Source of the DNA: an uncultured Verrucomicrobiota bacterium
Lineage (GTDB): Bacteria; Verrucomicrobiota; Kiritimatiellia; CAIVKH01
Direction of reading: 5' to 3'
NCBI GenBank assembly: GCA_937873455.1
Contig: CALMYG010000027.1
Coordinates: 16,404-80,403, forward strand
Length of the DNA stretch: 64,000 nucleotides
Made by a program: the position numbers and the translations under genes. This document shows, one piece after another, positions 56,600 to 64,000 of the stretch; position 1 is the stretch's first letter, and each line of letters begins with the position of its first letter. Below the pieces are notes generated by a model. It was not told where the DNA came from and made no database searches. It worked only from the letters and a program-made list of their open reading frames with translations.

Positions 56600-57328
56600 T
56601 CACAAGGACAACCCGGTTGATTCAAATGTTATGGTTACATCGAGAAAAGCATCCCGCACGGAGGCCGGAAGCTGCGGCAAGGTGGACACCGCCCGCAACG
56701 CCCGCATCACCGAGTCATCCATCGCCGGACTGCCGGAACCCGACAGCAGATTTCTCTGCATGATTGCGCCGTTTCTGGCAATACGAATCGATACGCGGGT
56801 GTTTAATCCGGCGACGCCGGGCGGCTGTTCCCAGGCCGCGTAGAGAATCCTCTGGATGGTTCCGTAATACGCCTGCAGTTCCGTCGGCGAACCCGCGGAT
56901 GGCGATGGCGTGGACGAAGCAGGCAAGGAGGCGAGCAATTGCTTTTGTAGCTGCTCCGGCGTGAGCGTTGGTTTGGGCGGCGTCGGAGTCGGGGGCGGCG
57001 TGTCGCGGCGGATAATCCGGTTGGTGTTGACCTTGATCTCCCGGGGCTGGACTACGCGGGGCGTAGGCTCAGGCGGCGGGGGTTCCGGTTTCGGCGGCTC
57101 GGGCTTGGGCGGTTCAGGTTTGGGAGGTTCGGGCCGGGGCGGAGGCGGCGTCGGCGCGGGCGGGGTTGGAGCAGGCGGGGCCGGCGAAACCATCTCAACA
57201 AACAGGATCTGTTCCTTCGGCTTCTTGCGGGCGCAGGTGCTAAACAAGGGGGCGATTACCAACACGGCCAACAAGGTCCCGTGCAGGGCCAGACTGACTT
57301 TAAAGGCCTTGTTGAATCGCGAGGTCAT
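56600..57328 (-). CDS. tolA: TolA-like / TonB C-terminal energy transducer
   Basis: A 242-residue inner-membrane protein: one N-terminal anchor (FKVSLALHGTLLAVLVIAPLF), a long proline-rich periplasmic arm (PPAPTPPPPRPEPPKPEPPKPE..., about 50-90), a second Pro-rich stretch, and a C-terminal domain: YYGTIQRILYAAWEQPPGVAGLNTRVSIRIARNGAIMQRNLLSGSGSPAMDDSVMRALRAVSTLPQLP. The WxxP and SGSxxxD..V..A motifs are those of TonB/TolA C-terminal domains. Between tolR and tolB it fills the TolA role, although the proline-rich linker is TonB-like rather than the alanine-rich helix of E. coli TolA. Confidence 0.88.
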   Translation of the reverse strand: MTSRFNKAFKVSLALHGTLLAVLVIAPLFSTCARKKPKEQILFVEMVSPAPPAPTPPAPTPPPPRPEPPKPEPPKPEPPKPEPPPPEPTPRVVQPREIKVNTNRIIRRDTPPPTPTPPKPTLTPEQLQKQLLASLPASSTPSPSAGSPTELQAYYGTIQRILYAAWEQPPGVAGLNTRVSIRIARNGAIMQRNLLSGSGSPAMDDSVMRALRAVSTLPQLPASVRDAFLDVTITFESTGLSL

Positions 57329-57334
57329 GCCCGC

Positions 57335-57742
57335 CTACTTGTCCGGGGTGGTGACCAGCGCCATCCGCGTGATATTGGCCTGATTAAGAATTCGCAGGAT
57401 TTCCACCACTTTGCCGTAATGGAGTTTTTCGTCGGCGCGCACCATGACCGGCGTTTCCGGAGCGGCGGCGGCGATGATACCAATCTCGGAAGCCAACGCC
57501 TCCATGCTCACCGGCACGCGATCCAGGTATACCTGCCCCTCCACATCCACGGTGATCGATCGCGCCTGGGTTTGATCGATGTTTTGCGATTGTCCCTTGG
57601 GCAGATTGATGGGAATCCCCTGCTCCACCAGGGGCATGGTGATGATAAAGGTGATCAGCAGCAAAAACGTGAGGTCGATGAGCGGCGTCATGTTGATCTC
57701 GCTCATCTGCTGCAGCGGCTTGATGGTGGTACGGCGGGCCAT
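57335..57742 (-). CDS. tolR: Biopolymer transporter ExbD/TolR
   Basis: A 135-residue protein with a single N-terminal helix (MTPLIDLTFLLLITFIITMPLV) carrying the conserved Asp, and a periplasmic domain with VDVEGQVYLDRVPV and VMVRADEKLHYGKVVEILRILNQANITRMALVTTPD. It forms the stator with TolQ and uses proton flow to power TolA. It is 6 bp after tolQ and 6 bp before tolA. Confidence 0.94.
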   Translation of the reverse strand: MARRTTIKPLQQMSEINMTPLIDLTFLLLITFIITMPLVEQGIPINLPKGQSQNIDQTQARSITVDVEGQVYLDRVPVSMEALASEIGIIAAAAPETPVMVRADEKLHYGKVVEILRILNQANITRMALVTTPDK

Positions 57743-57748
57743 GGACGA

Positions 57749-58498
57749 TTACTCGCGGATAAAGCTGCGCTGCATGTCGGCGACAAGCGCGTCGGCAAAA
57801 TTGTCCATCTGAACGGTGAGGTTGCGAATCTGACTGGTGAGGATGTTGTAGCCAATGGCCGACGGCAAGGCGACGATGAGGGCGATCACGGTCGTGAGCA
57901 GCGCGGCGGCGATGCCGGGGGCGACGGCGGAGAGGTTGGCCGAGCCTTGCATGGCCATTCCGGTAAAGGAGTTCATGACCCCCCAGACCGTTCCAAGCAA
58001 TCCCATGAGCGGGCTTGCGCTTACCGCCGTGGCGAGGGTGCCCATGCGATTTTCCAGTTCCAGCACCTGATCGGCGACTTCGCGTTCGGCGGCGTTTCGG
58101 ATCGCCCCGAGCTGCAAGAGGCTCAACCGCGGACTGCTGCCGGAAAAACCGAGCAAGGAAGCATCGGATCGCCCGTCCCGCGATTCAATTTCCACGCCGA
58201 CCGCCATGCAGGCCTTTTCATAGACGCGATACACCGGACTTTCCGGGAACCGTTGACGCTGCAAAAAAAGTCCGAGCGGTTGCCCGTCGCGGCGGTAGGC
58301 GTTGACAAACCGCTCCGACATCGAGCGGGCCCGGCGCAAATCGCCGTACTTCGACACCATGATCGTCCAGGCGTACACCGACATGCCGAGGAGAAGGAAG
58401 ATGATGACTTTACCCGAGAAATCGCTGGTCGCGAAGGAGTACCAGACGCTGGCGGGGGGAAGAAACAAAAAGGAATGGGGCATAACGACAATTTCCAT
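57749..58498 (-). CDS. tolQ: Proton channel TolQ (MotA/TolQ/ExbB family)
   Basis: A 249-residue protein as read from MEIVVMPHS. Helix 1 is GKVIIFLLLGMSVYAWTIMV, then a cytoplasmic domain, then helices 2 and 3: VSASPLMGLLGTVWGVMNSFTGM and ALLTTVIALIVALPSAIGYNIL, with the family LLGTVWG and IA.AL..T motifs. Other in-frame starts exist (58627, 58558, 58483); 58498 gives a normal length, but no start has a convincing Shine-Dalgarno. First gene of tolQ-tolR-tolA-tolB-pal. Confidence 0.9.
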   Translation of the reverse strand: MEIVVMPHSFLFLPPASVWYSFATSDFSGKVIIFLLLGMSVYAWTIMVSKYGDLRRARSMSERFVNAYRRDGQPLGLFLQRQRFPESPVYRVYEKACMAVGVEIESRDGRSDASLLGFSGSSPRLSLLQLGAIRNAAEREVADQVLELENRMGTLATAVSASPLMGLLGTVWGVMNSFTGMAMQGSANLSAVAPGIAAALLTTVIALIVALPSAIGYNILTSQIRNLTVQMDNFADALVADMQRSFIRE

Positions 58499-58671
58499 GT
58501 TCGGGGTAAGACCAACTCCCGGATAGTTCTGTTCAGTTACCGACCGGATCGTGGCCATAAACAGCCACCCCGGAAAACCGGATGAAAAAAGCCTCGCCCG
58601 GCGCACGGTCGGTCCCGCGCCGGACAAGGCGAAACACAGGAAACGGGCCGGATCGCCGGCCCGGATTCCGC

Positions 58672-59046
58672 TTAACTCCGGGGGCCGTAGCCGCCGGAAC
58701 GCCGTTGAGAATAGCCGCCGTCGCGATCACCACGATCGCCACGCTCACGACCGCCGTAACCACCGCCGCCAAATCCGCCGCCTTCACGACGAGGGGGACG
58801 ATCTTCCCGTGGTTTGGCTTCGTTGACCCGGATCGGACGACCATGCAACTCCTGATCGTTTAATCCTTCGATTGCCGCCTTGCCCTGCGCGGCGTCGGGC
58901 ATTTCAATGAAGCCGAAGCCTCGCGATTTGCCGGTGAACTTGTCGATAATGACGCTGGCCGATGCTACCGTGCCATACGCTTCAAAGGCCTTACGAAGGT
59001 CCGTGTCGGTCGCCCCGTAAGGAAGATTCCCAACGAATATATTCAC
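58672..59046 (-). CDS. RNA-binding protein with one RRM and a Gly/Arg-rich tail
   Basis: A 124-residue protein. The RRM has RNP2 IFVGNLP (3-9) and RNP1 KSRGFGFIEM (40-49) in the usual beta-alpha-beta order; residues from about 85 are RGG-type low complexity (REGGGFGGGGYGGRERGDRGDRDGGYSQRRSGGYGPRS). The family is found in cyanobacteria and other bacteria, where some members are cold-induced RNA chaperones. The start is GTG at 59046, because the RRM must begin with NIFVGNLP and no ATG is nearby in frame. The 136 bp upstream leader (59047-59182) has no gene and could host autoregulation. Confidence 0.9.
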   Translation of the reverse strand: MNIFVGNLPYGATDTDLRKAFEAYGTVASASVIIDKFTGKSRGFGFIEMPDAAQGKAAIEGLNDQELHGRPIRVNEAKPREDRPPRREGGGFGGGGYGGRERGDRGDRDGGYSQRRSGGYGPRS

Positions 59047-59182
59047 GCTCTGAACCTGCTGCTGATGACCGTCGCATGCTACCACGCGGTTCCTGCCGGC
59101 GACGACAGCAGGCGCCACGTTTTGAGGAAAGTGATAAGCAGTCTCCCCCCCCGATACAAGCCCTAAATTGTGTTGTTTTTGT

Positions 59183-60493
59183 TTATTCCGGCGGGGGTGC
59201 GGCCTCCCATCGACGAAGGAGGGATTCGAGTTCACGGCGTTGTTCGGCCTCACCGGATGCGACGGCATCGAGCAGGCGGCGGCGTTCGGTTTCAACGCTG
59301 ACCAGGCGGTCAAGCTGTTGCCAGGCGGTCCGCCAGCGGGCGGCGAGCTCGCCGGCTTGCCGGCGGGGATGCGGCGGCGGAGCGGCGATGGCGGCCAGAA
59401 CATCCTGGAATGGCCGGATGGCTTCCGCGATATCGGGCGCCTTGCCCACCACCTCCTGGCTGATCCGCCCGGTGATGCGGCGGACCAGGGCCGCCACCCA
59501 CGGGGCTTCGCGATCGGCAATCAGCGTTTCGATGGCAAGCGAACCGGTGCGCCGTCCATCCGATAGGATGACGCCATAATCTTCGGCACGCAACGCCAGC
59601 AAACGCAGCAAGCGCGCGGTATCCCGCGAGAAAACCCCTGGAATCATTTTCCCGTCCTGCCGGGCGAGCCATAAATCCCATCCGGCTTCCAGCGCGCGCG
59701 GCGATTCCGCAAAGCCGATTTCCACCAGCCAAGCAGCATCAACGGGTACGCCGGCCAGTGCGCGCTCCATGATCCGCGTCACCCACTCCCGCGCCGGCTC
59801 GCGATCGATCAGCCAGGCAACCGCCAAATCCGCGCGGGCCTTTTCCAGCCAGCGTCCCGGCGGCAGCACCTGCGCCCGGAACAAAGCGGTTATCGGTTCA
59901 GTTTCGCCGCGCGCATCGGCCTCGCGAATCATCCGCAGGTTGCGTTCCCGCAATTCCGGGAACAACTGCTGCGCGGCGCCGATCACCCACCAGGCCGGAA
60001 GCGCATCCCCGAAGTCGTTTCGTCCGAGCTCCCGCGCACGCGGCGCCAGCCAGCGATTCATCAGCAAACGGCACAGACCTTCCAGCACATCCTCCTGGTC
60101 CACCCCGGCCGGTTGAATCATGGTCAGCTCCTGGCGCAATACGCCTTCGGCGTCCAGTTCCTGGGCCAAAACCACCCGGGAAATGCCGGATTCGTCATCC
60201 AACCGTGCGCTGATGATTACCGGGAATCCCCGGGTTTCCGGCAACCGTCGGCCTGCCCACTGCTCCAGACGTTCCCATACCGTCTCGGCCCACAGGGCGA
60301 TTTCCAACGCATCACGGGGTGGAAAATCCACCACGGTAACATGATGGCGGTGCGAGGTGATGGGCGCCCACCGCCCGGGTGGCGGCAGGGAAACCGCGGA
60401 AGGCGACGTCGCTTGACCGTACACGACCGGCGTGGCGACAATCCCCGCGACCACCAGCGTCGTTGCCGTCGCCATGCGCAGGGCGATTTTCAC
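59183..60493 (-). CDS. Exported protein of unknown function
   Basis: A 436-residue protein with a signal peptide (to about VVYGQA, residue 28). The mature part is largely helical and Arg/Glu/Ala-rich, with [73 protein letters not shown] and a predicted coiled C-terminus ([39 protein letters not shown]). The order resembles peptidase-MA-like secreted proteins, but no HExxH is present. The stop overlaps the dtd region upstream: dtd ends as its start begins (ATGA, 60490-60493). Function unknown. Confidence 0.7.
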   Translation of the reverse strand: MKIALRMATATTLVVAGIVATPVVYGQATSPSAVSLPPPGRWAPITSHRHHVTVVDFPPRDALEIALWAETVWERLEQWAGRRLPETRGFPVIISARLDDESGISRVVLAQELDAEGVLRQELTMIQPAGVDQEDVLEGLCRLLMNRWLAPRARELGRNDFGDALPAWWVIGAAQQLFPELRERNLRMIREADARGETEPITALFRAQVLPPGRWLEKARADLAVAWLIDREPAREWVTRIMERALAGVPVDAAWLVEIGFAESPRALEAGWDLWLARQDGKMIPGVFSRDTARLLRLLALRAEDYGVILSDGRRTGSLAIETLIADREAPWVAALVRRITGRISQEVVGKAPDIAEAIRPFQDVLAAIAAPPPHPRRQAGELAARWRTAWQQLDRLVSVETERRRLLDAVASGEAEQRRELESLLRRWEAAPPPE

Positions 60494-60951
60494 CCTCCGC
60501 CCCCGGCGAGATCCGCGCTATCCAACCACAAGGTAACCGGGCCATCGTTGACCAGCGCGACCTTCATCATCGCCCGGAAAATGCCGGTCTGCACCGGAAT
60601 CCCGAGCCCGCGCAATGCGGCGACATACTCCTGGTACAATCGATCGCCCTCTTCCGGAGCGGCCGCCTCGATATAGCTCGGGCGGTTTCCTTTCCGGCAA
60701 TCGCCGTACAACGTAAATTGGCTGACCACCAGGACTTCACCGGCGACGGCGTCCAGCGCGAGGTTCATCTTGCCTTCCGCATCCTCAAAGATCCGGAGGC
60801 GGGCGGTTTTTCCGGCCAGCCGGTGCGCGTCCTCCGGCGTGTCGCCCCGTCCCACGCCGCACAACACAAGCAAGCCACGCCCGATGGATGCCACGGTTTC
60901 GCCGTCCACGGTGACCGACGCTTGCGCAACCCGTTGAATGAGCAGGCGCAT
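60490..60951 (-). CDS. dtd: D-aminoacyl-tRNA deacylase
   Basis: A 153-residue enzyme that removes D-amino acids (and Gly from tRNA-Ala) from t[19 protein letters not shown] (77-92) carries the SQxTL motif; NDGPVT (135-140) is the cross-subunit NxPxT motif that binds the substrate. Around 122-128 the usual GxFGADM reads GIFRAMM, a local divergence. The start [18 protein letters not shown] is standard. Its stop overlaps the start of the unknown exported protein (ATGA), so they are coupled. It lies 26 bp after the ABC-class ATPase gene. Confidence 0.93.
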   Translation of the reverse strand: MRLLIQRVAQASVTVDGETVASIGRGLLVLCGVGRGDTPEDAHRLAGKTARLRIFEDAEGKMNLALDAVAGEVLVVSQFTLYGDCRKGNRPSYIEAAAPEEGDRLYQEYVAALRGLGIPVQTGIFRAMMKVALVNDGPVTLWLDSADLAGGGG

Positions 60952-60977
60952 CGAATGGAGCGCAACCGGTGCGCGGT

Positions 60978-62672
60978 TTACAGCGCCGCCCGGGATACCC
61001 GGAGCGACGGCAGCCGGTTCAGGGCGGCGGCGATTTCATAGCGGCGGGGCCGCGCAAGATCACCGCGCAGTTCGCGGGTAATCGGATCCAACCCCTCCGT
61101 GCTGAGATCCCGCTCGACGAGGTCCAGCAGCTCCCGAATCGGTCGGGGCTCATCCAGATAACGCTGGCGGGCATATTCAATAATCAACCCGATGGTCAGC
61201 GCCTGGTGGACGTCGGCAATCTGGCGGGTCGCGCCCAATGTGATGGTGTGTCGTCCGAAAATCAGGGTTTCCGCATCGGGGGCGTCAATCACGCCATCCC
61301 GGCGGCCCACGCAGGAATCAATACTCGGCGGAATCAGCCAACGCGCGGTTTCGACCAACTGGGTGAGATCATAGGCGGGCGCCTCGGGTTCGCTGGCTCC
61401 CGTCCAGGCTGCTTTCGCCTCGGCGGTGATGTCGCGCAAGACGCCATTTTCCAGGAGCAGGACCACGTCGGCCACCGGGATGAACGAACCGACGGCATGC
61501 CGCCCGGCGACAACGGTTGAAACGCCTAATTCCCGAAACAGTTGCTGGGCGCGAGCGGCCAGCGGTGTCAAGCGGGCCGGGCGTCCGGCCAGCGCTTCAA
61601 GCCGGGCATCGCTGCCCAGAAAACCGGGGCAACTGTCGGACTCATCCAACACAATCACCCGGGCGCCCGCTTCCAACCCTTCCACCAGCGAGGCGGCCTG
61701 GGCGTGCGCGGCATCCGCATGCGCGGCGCTGAAGTCGGCTTCGCCGAGCAGGCATCCCAGATCAACCCGCTGTACGCTGCGTCCGGGATCAGCGGCGACG
61801 TAAACCGTATCCGGCATGGTGACAATGTATTCGCGGCCATCGCCGGGAATATGGTTGTAAATGCCGGCGGCGATCGCCCGCATCAATTCCACCCGCCCGG
61901 AATAATCATCGCCCAGGATCAGGGTCACCCCGGCGGAAATACCGACTCCCTTGACCACCCGTCCGCTCGACGTTTCAAACTGCTGCAACCGGGAGGGGTC
62001 CGCGTCCAGAATCTGTTCGGCTTCGTAATCCGGTAAATCCGAACCGGACTGGCGGAACAACATCGAGCCGGCGCCGACAAACGAGATCAAGCCGCGGGCG
62101 GCCAGGCCTTGGCGGATTTCGTCCACATCCTCCATGAGTCCGACAAAACGCTCCACGTCCGCGCCGTCCATGTTGCAATAAAGCAACGCTTCCTGAACAA
62201 TGACCGGCAAGTCATCGAAAAACACCGTCTGGAGGGCCGCGCCGTCGATGCGATCGCGCTGGCGCGGAACCAGCAGGCGCAGGCGAACATCAGTATAGTC
62301 GTCGGCAATTTGCACGGTCGAGCGCGGGAGAATTTTTTGTCCCGGATGCGGAGCGACGATCCGGCGGCGCGCCACGCCTTGGGCATTAAAGGTCGCCTGG
62401 CGCTGAATGGCCCCGGACAAGGTGCGTGCCAGATAATCTTCCAGCGCGGTCCGGCGGATCGGTGAAGCCAGAAGCGACTCGGGAAAACCCGAAACGGCAT
62501 GGTTCACCCGCACGATGACCGGCAGAAACTGATCAGATTCGCCGGCGGCGTATTGGGTGATCTTGATCACGTAGCGGTTGAAATCGTAGTCGCCGAGCAG
62601 CCGGTTCAGTTCCGCGGCCTCCCGCCCATCCACGTCTTGAAGAATCGCAAAGAATTCGAGTTTGTCTTTCAT
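60978..62672 (-). CDS. ABC-class ATPase-like protein (COG3044 family) with degenerate nucleotide-binding motifs
   Basis: A 564-residue protein matching the predicted ABC-class ATPase family by layout. The N-terminal half has [23 protein letters not shown] and [14 protein letters not shown]; then [21 protein letters not shown] (195-213), [20 protein letters not shown] (248-267), [38 protein letters not shown] (339-361) and [30 protein letters not shown]. In typical members I recall the Walker A as GGGYHGKSTLL and the signature as SGSTSQAA. Here these read [10 protein letters not shown] (no GK[ST]; Arg260) and DAAHAQAA, so ATP hydrolysis is doubtful. Cellular role unknown even for intact members. 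It lies 19 bp after a zinc-ribbon gene. Confidence 0.8.
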   Translation of the reverse strand: MKDKLEFFAILQDVDGREAAELNRLLGDYDFNRYVIKITQYAAGESDQFLPVIVRVNHAVSGFPESLLASPIRRTALEDYLARTLSGAIQRQATFNAQGVARRRIVAPHPGQKILPRSTVQIADDYTDVRLRLLVPRQRDRIDGAALQTVFFDDLPVIVQEALLYCNMDGADVERFVGLMEDVDEIRQGLAARGLISFVGAGSMLFRQSGSDLPDYEAEQILDADPSRLQQFETSSGRVVKGVGISAGVTLILGDDYSGRVELMRAIAAGIYNHIPGDGREYIVTMPDTVYVAADPGRSVQRVDLGCLLGEADFSAAHADAAHAQAASLVEGLEAGARVIVLDESDSCPGFLGSDARLEALAGRPARLTPLAARAQQLFRELGVSTVVAGRHAVGSFIPVADVVLLLENGVLRDITAEAKAAWTGASEPEAPAYDLTQLVETARWLIPPSIDSCVGRRDGVIDAPDAETLIFGRHTITLGATRQIADVHQALTIGLIIEYARQRYLDEPRPIRELLDLVERDLSTEGLDPITRELRGDLARPRRYEIAAALNRLPSLRVSRAAL

Positions 62673-62691
62673 GGTATCCCGGGGGTTGGGG

Positions 62692-63399
62692 TTAGGGCGC
62701 GGTGGTGGAGACTTCCAACAGGCCGTCCCGGGGATTCACCACGGGAAGGCGGTTGAGCAAGGCCCACTCTTCTTGAAGTTGCTGAAAAATGCCGGTCATT
62801 TGACCGAGGGTGCGCGTGCGTACCGGACCGGGTACCGGAAGCCGACCAATGCGCACGGCTCCCGGCGCGAAGATAAATCGACCATCCTCGCGCCGAACGT
62901 CCACATCGGCGGTATAGGAAATCGGCAACGGACCCAGCGCGCTCTTCATCCAAACCTCTACGCGATCCGGCCCCACCGCCAAACGCACATCCCGCAAAAC
63001 CAGGCGGTACCCGCCGGCAGCCGGATCCGGGCGCACAAGCGTGGCCTGAAGATGCGCGTTGATATCCGCTTCGGAAAAGGTCTCGGTAACGTCGTTTCGC
63101 CGCATGATCGCCCCGCGCAACGCGCTCATTTTCGCGGGGACGACCCGCGCGCCCTCGGCGGACGGCGCATCCCCGGCGGGTACCGCCGGCCAGCACAACA
63201 AGCCCAGCGTGGCCATCAGGCCCAGTAAAATCACCAAACGAATCGCCCGGGCCAAACCGCGCCCCCCGCCCGAACCCCGGGCGGTCGAACCGCGACCGGC
63301 CGACACCTTGCTCAAGTCCAGCTTGACGCCACAGGAACTGCAAAACAATTGGCCGAGGCGATTTTCCGCTCCGCACTTCTGACAGGTAATGACAGACAT
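62692..63399 (-). CDS. Zinc-ribbon membrane protein of unknown function
   Basis: A 235-residue protein: N-terminal zinc ribbon with Cys6, Cys9, Cys20, Cys23 (CQKCGAENRLGQLFCSSCG), a Gly/Arg linker, one membrane segment at about 51-73 (AIRLVILLGLMATLGLLCWPAV), and a C-terminal extracytoplasmic domain (about 90-235: TFSEADINAHLQATLVRPD, YRLVLRDVRLAVGPDRVEVWMKSALGPLPISYTADVDVRREDGRFIFAPGAVRIGRLPVPGPV). That domain resembles lipid-binding or scaffold-like beta-rich proteins of unknown function. Neighbours are the degenerate ABC-class protein and an FmdB-type zinc ribbon. Confidence 0.72.
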   Translation of the reverse strand: MSVITCQKCGAENRLGQLFCSSCGVKLDLSKVSAGRGSTARGSGGGRGLARAIRLVILLGLMATLGLLCWPAVPAGDAPSAEGARVVPAKMSALRGAIMRRNDVTETFSEADINAHLQATLVRPDPAAGGYRLVLRDVRLAVGPDRVEVWMKSALGPLPISYTADVDVRREDGRFIFAPGAVRIGRLPVPGPVRTRTLGQMTGIFQQLQEEWALLNRLPVVNPRDGLLEVSTTAP

Positions 63400-63408
63400 A
63401 GCTCTCCG

Positions 63409-63696
63409 TTACTTCGTGGCCGTGGATGGTTTCGAGCCGGATGCCGGCGCAGACGATGAAGCAGCGGGCGTGGTGGACGAGGCGGACTCCGACTTCGCCG
63501 CCTTTTTGTAGCTGTCGCTCCGGTAATCGGTGATGTAGAAACCCGACCCCTTGAACAACAACCCGGCTCCCGTGCCGATCTTGCGCATGACTTTGCCCTT
63601 GCATTTCGGGCAGCGCTTAACCGGCTCGTCCTTGATGCTTTGAAATTTTTCGAACTCGTGCCCGCACTTCTGGCAGGCGTACTCGTATGTCGGCAT
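63409..63696 (-). CDS. FmdB family zinc-ribbon protein
   Basis: A 95-residue protein read from MPTYEYACQKCGHEFEKFQSI, the standard FmdB start. The zinc ribbon uses Cys8, Cys11, Cys29 and Cys32. GTGAGLLFKGSGFYITDYRSDSYKKAAK is the second conserved block; the C-terminus is Ser/Ala-rich and disordered. FmdB-type proteins are proposed regulators or RNA-binding factors; the role here is unknown. The frame is open upstream all the way to the window edge, but no family start lies there. Confidence 0.87.
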   Translation of the reverse strand: MPTYEYACQKCGHEFEKFQSIKDEPVKRCPKCKGKVMRKIGTGAGLLFKGSGFYITDYRSDSYKKAAKSESASSTTPAASSSAPASGSKPSTATK

Positions 63697-64000
63697 GGTC
63701 AACAATCCCTTTCCGTACAGCAAGTCGCCAGTATAGAGGAGCGCCCCCACCGCGTCAAACCCCGTGAATGCGGCAACGGGGAGGGGTGCATCCCTTATTA
63801 ATTGACTGGTGCCATTTCGTTCATCCTCCGTCCCGTCAGGATTATAAAGGGAGTGTGCAAGGAGCCCGTCCTCTTTATGCGCCGCAGGCGCATGCGATAT
63901 CGCGGGAAGCCGTCGGGCAGACCCGCGAACGCGGGTCCGGGGAGGCGGTTGATCCAGCGGGCCGAGCCGGTCGTCGGCGACCGGCGGCCAGCAAGGCGGA
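63697..64000. other. Window edge without a recognisable gene
   Basis: I see no convincing coding gene or RNA here. The minus-strand frame of the FmdB-type gene continues open through about 100 codons to position 64000 without a methionine that looks like a start, giving Pro/Arg-rich text. Short GC palindromes occur near 63880 and 63925-63942 (GACCCGCGAACGCGGGTC). It may be the promoter region of fmdB or the end of a gene beyond the window. Confidence 0.4.

Noticed and set aside
59047..59520. Longer reading of the RRM gene
   Set aside because: The upstream part overlaps the end of the exported-protein gene in another frame and has no RRM-related sequence; the GTG at 59046 gives the family start.
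63841..64000. SRP RNA or RNase P RNA at the window end
   Set aside because: GC-rich hairpins are present, but the diagnostic conserved motifs of either RNA are missing.

Overview
This 64 kb window is chromosomal DNA of a GC-rich, Gram-negative bacterium, most likely of the Planctomycetota-Verrucomicrobiota-Chlamydiota group and plausibly Kiritimatiellota or a relative. That placement is inference. It rests on an LptD and a complete Tol-Pal set (outer membrane with LPS), on a GH31 enzyme whose C-terminal calcium-repeat and beta modules I associate with Verrucomicrobia-type secreted proteins, and on a 16S gene whose 27F site reads AGAGTTTGATTCTGGCTCAG. Its EUB338 site is one base off the standard bacterial probe and is not the classical Verrucomicrobiae form.

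Layout: 1-9.3 kb is mostly minus strand, with partial avtA, a secreted EEP-fold protein (plus strand), and a co-directional run GH31 glucosidase, small zinc ribbon, EVE protein, lptD, sugar epimerase and inositol-phosphatase family protein. At 9.6-15.3 kb is a tripartite RND efflux operon (adaptor, pump, outer-membrane channel), meeting alr head-on. At 16.5-22.3 kb is a complete rRNA operon on the minus strand (promoter, boxA, 16S, tRNA-Ala, tRNA-Ile, 23S, 5S, terminator), with both RNase III-type processing stems visible. At 22.5-32.3 kb are pyrF, a DEAD-box helicase group, typA, a K+-dependent-type membrane pyrophosphatase, cinA and galE. At 32.6-40.3 kb pyrG, carA, guaA and carB lie in a row: four glutamine-dependent (or partner) steps of nucleotide synthesis.

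At 40.2-41.3 kb a 1.09 kb segment with a DUF433/DUF5615 toxin-antitoxin pair is bracketed by a direct repeat of the 3' end of carB, resembling an integration or duplication scar. Then follow a Kef-type antiporter with psd and pssA, a GH18-like protein, a ResB/CcsA cytochrome c assembly operon with a lipoprotein, rimO, a DinG-type helicase, two pseudopilin genes, the tolQ-tolR-tolA-tolB-pal operon, an RRM protein, and a minus-strand group with dtd, a degenerate ABC-class ATPase and two zinc-ribbon proteins.

The most unusual content is between the genes: two copies of a 123 bp MITE with an 18 bp terminal inverted repeat and 8 bp target duplications; a wider family of hairpins with a constant ACAGAG/CTCTGT-type loop and changing but paired stems; two matching arrays of three palindromes built on TTCCAAGGTTTGGAA; and the carB 3'-end duplication around the toxin-antitoxin pair. 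No prophage, CRISPR array, transposase or riboswitch was recognised.
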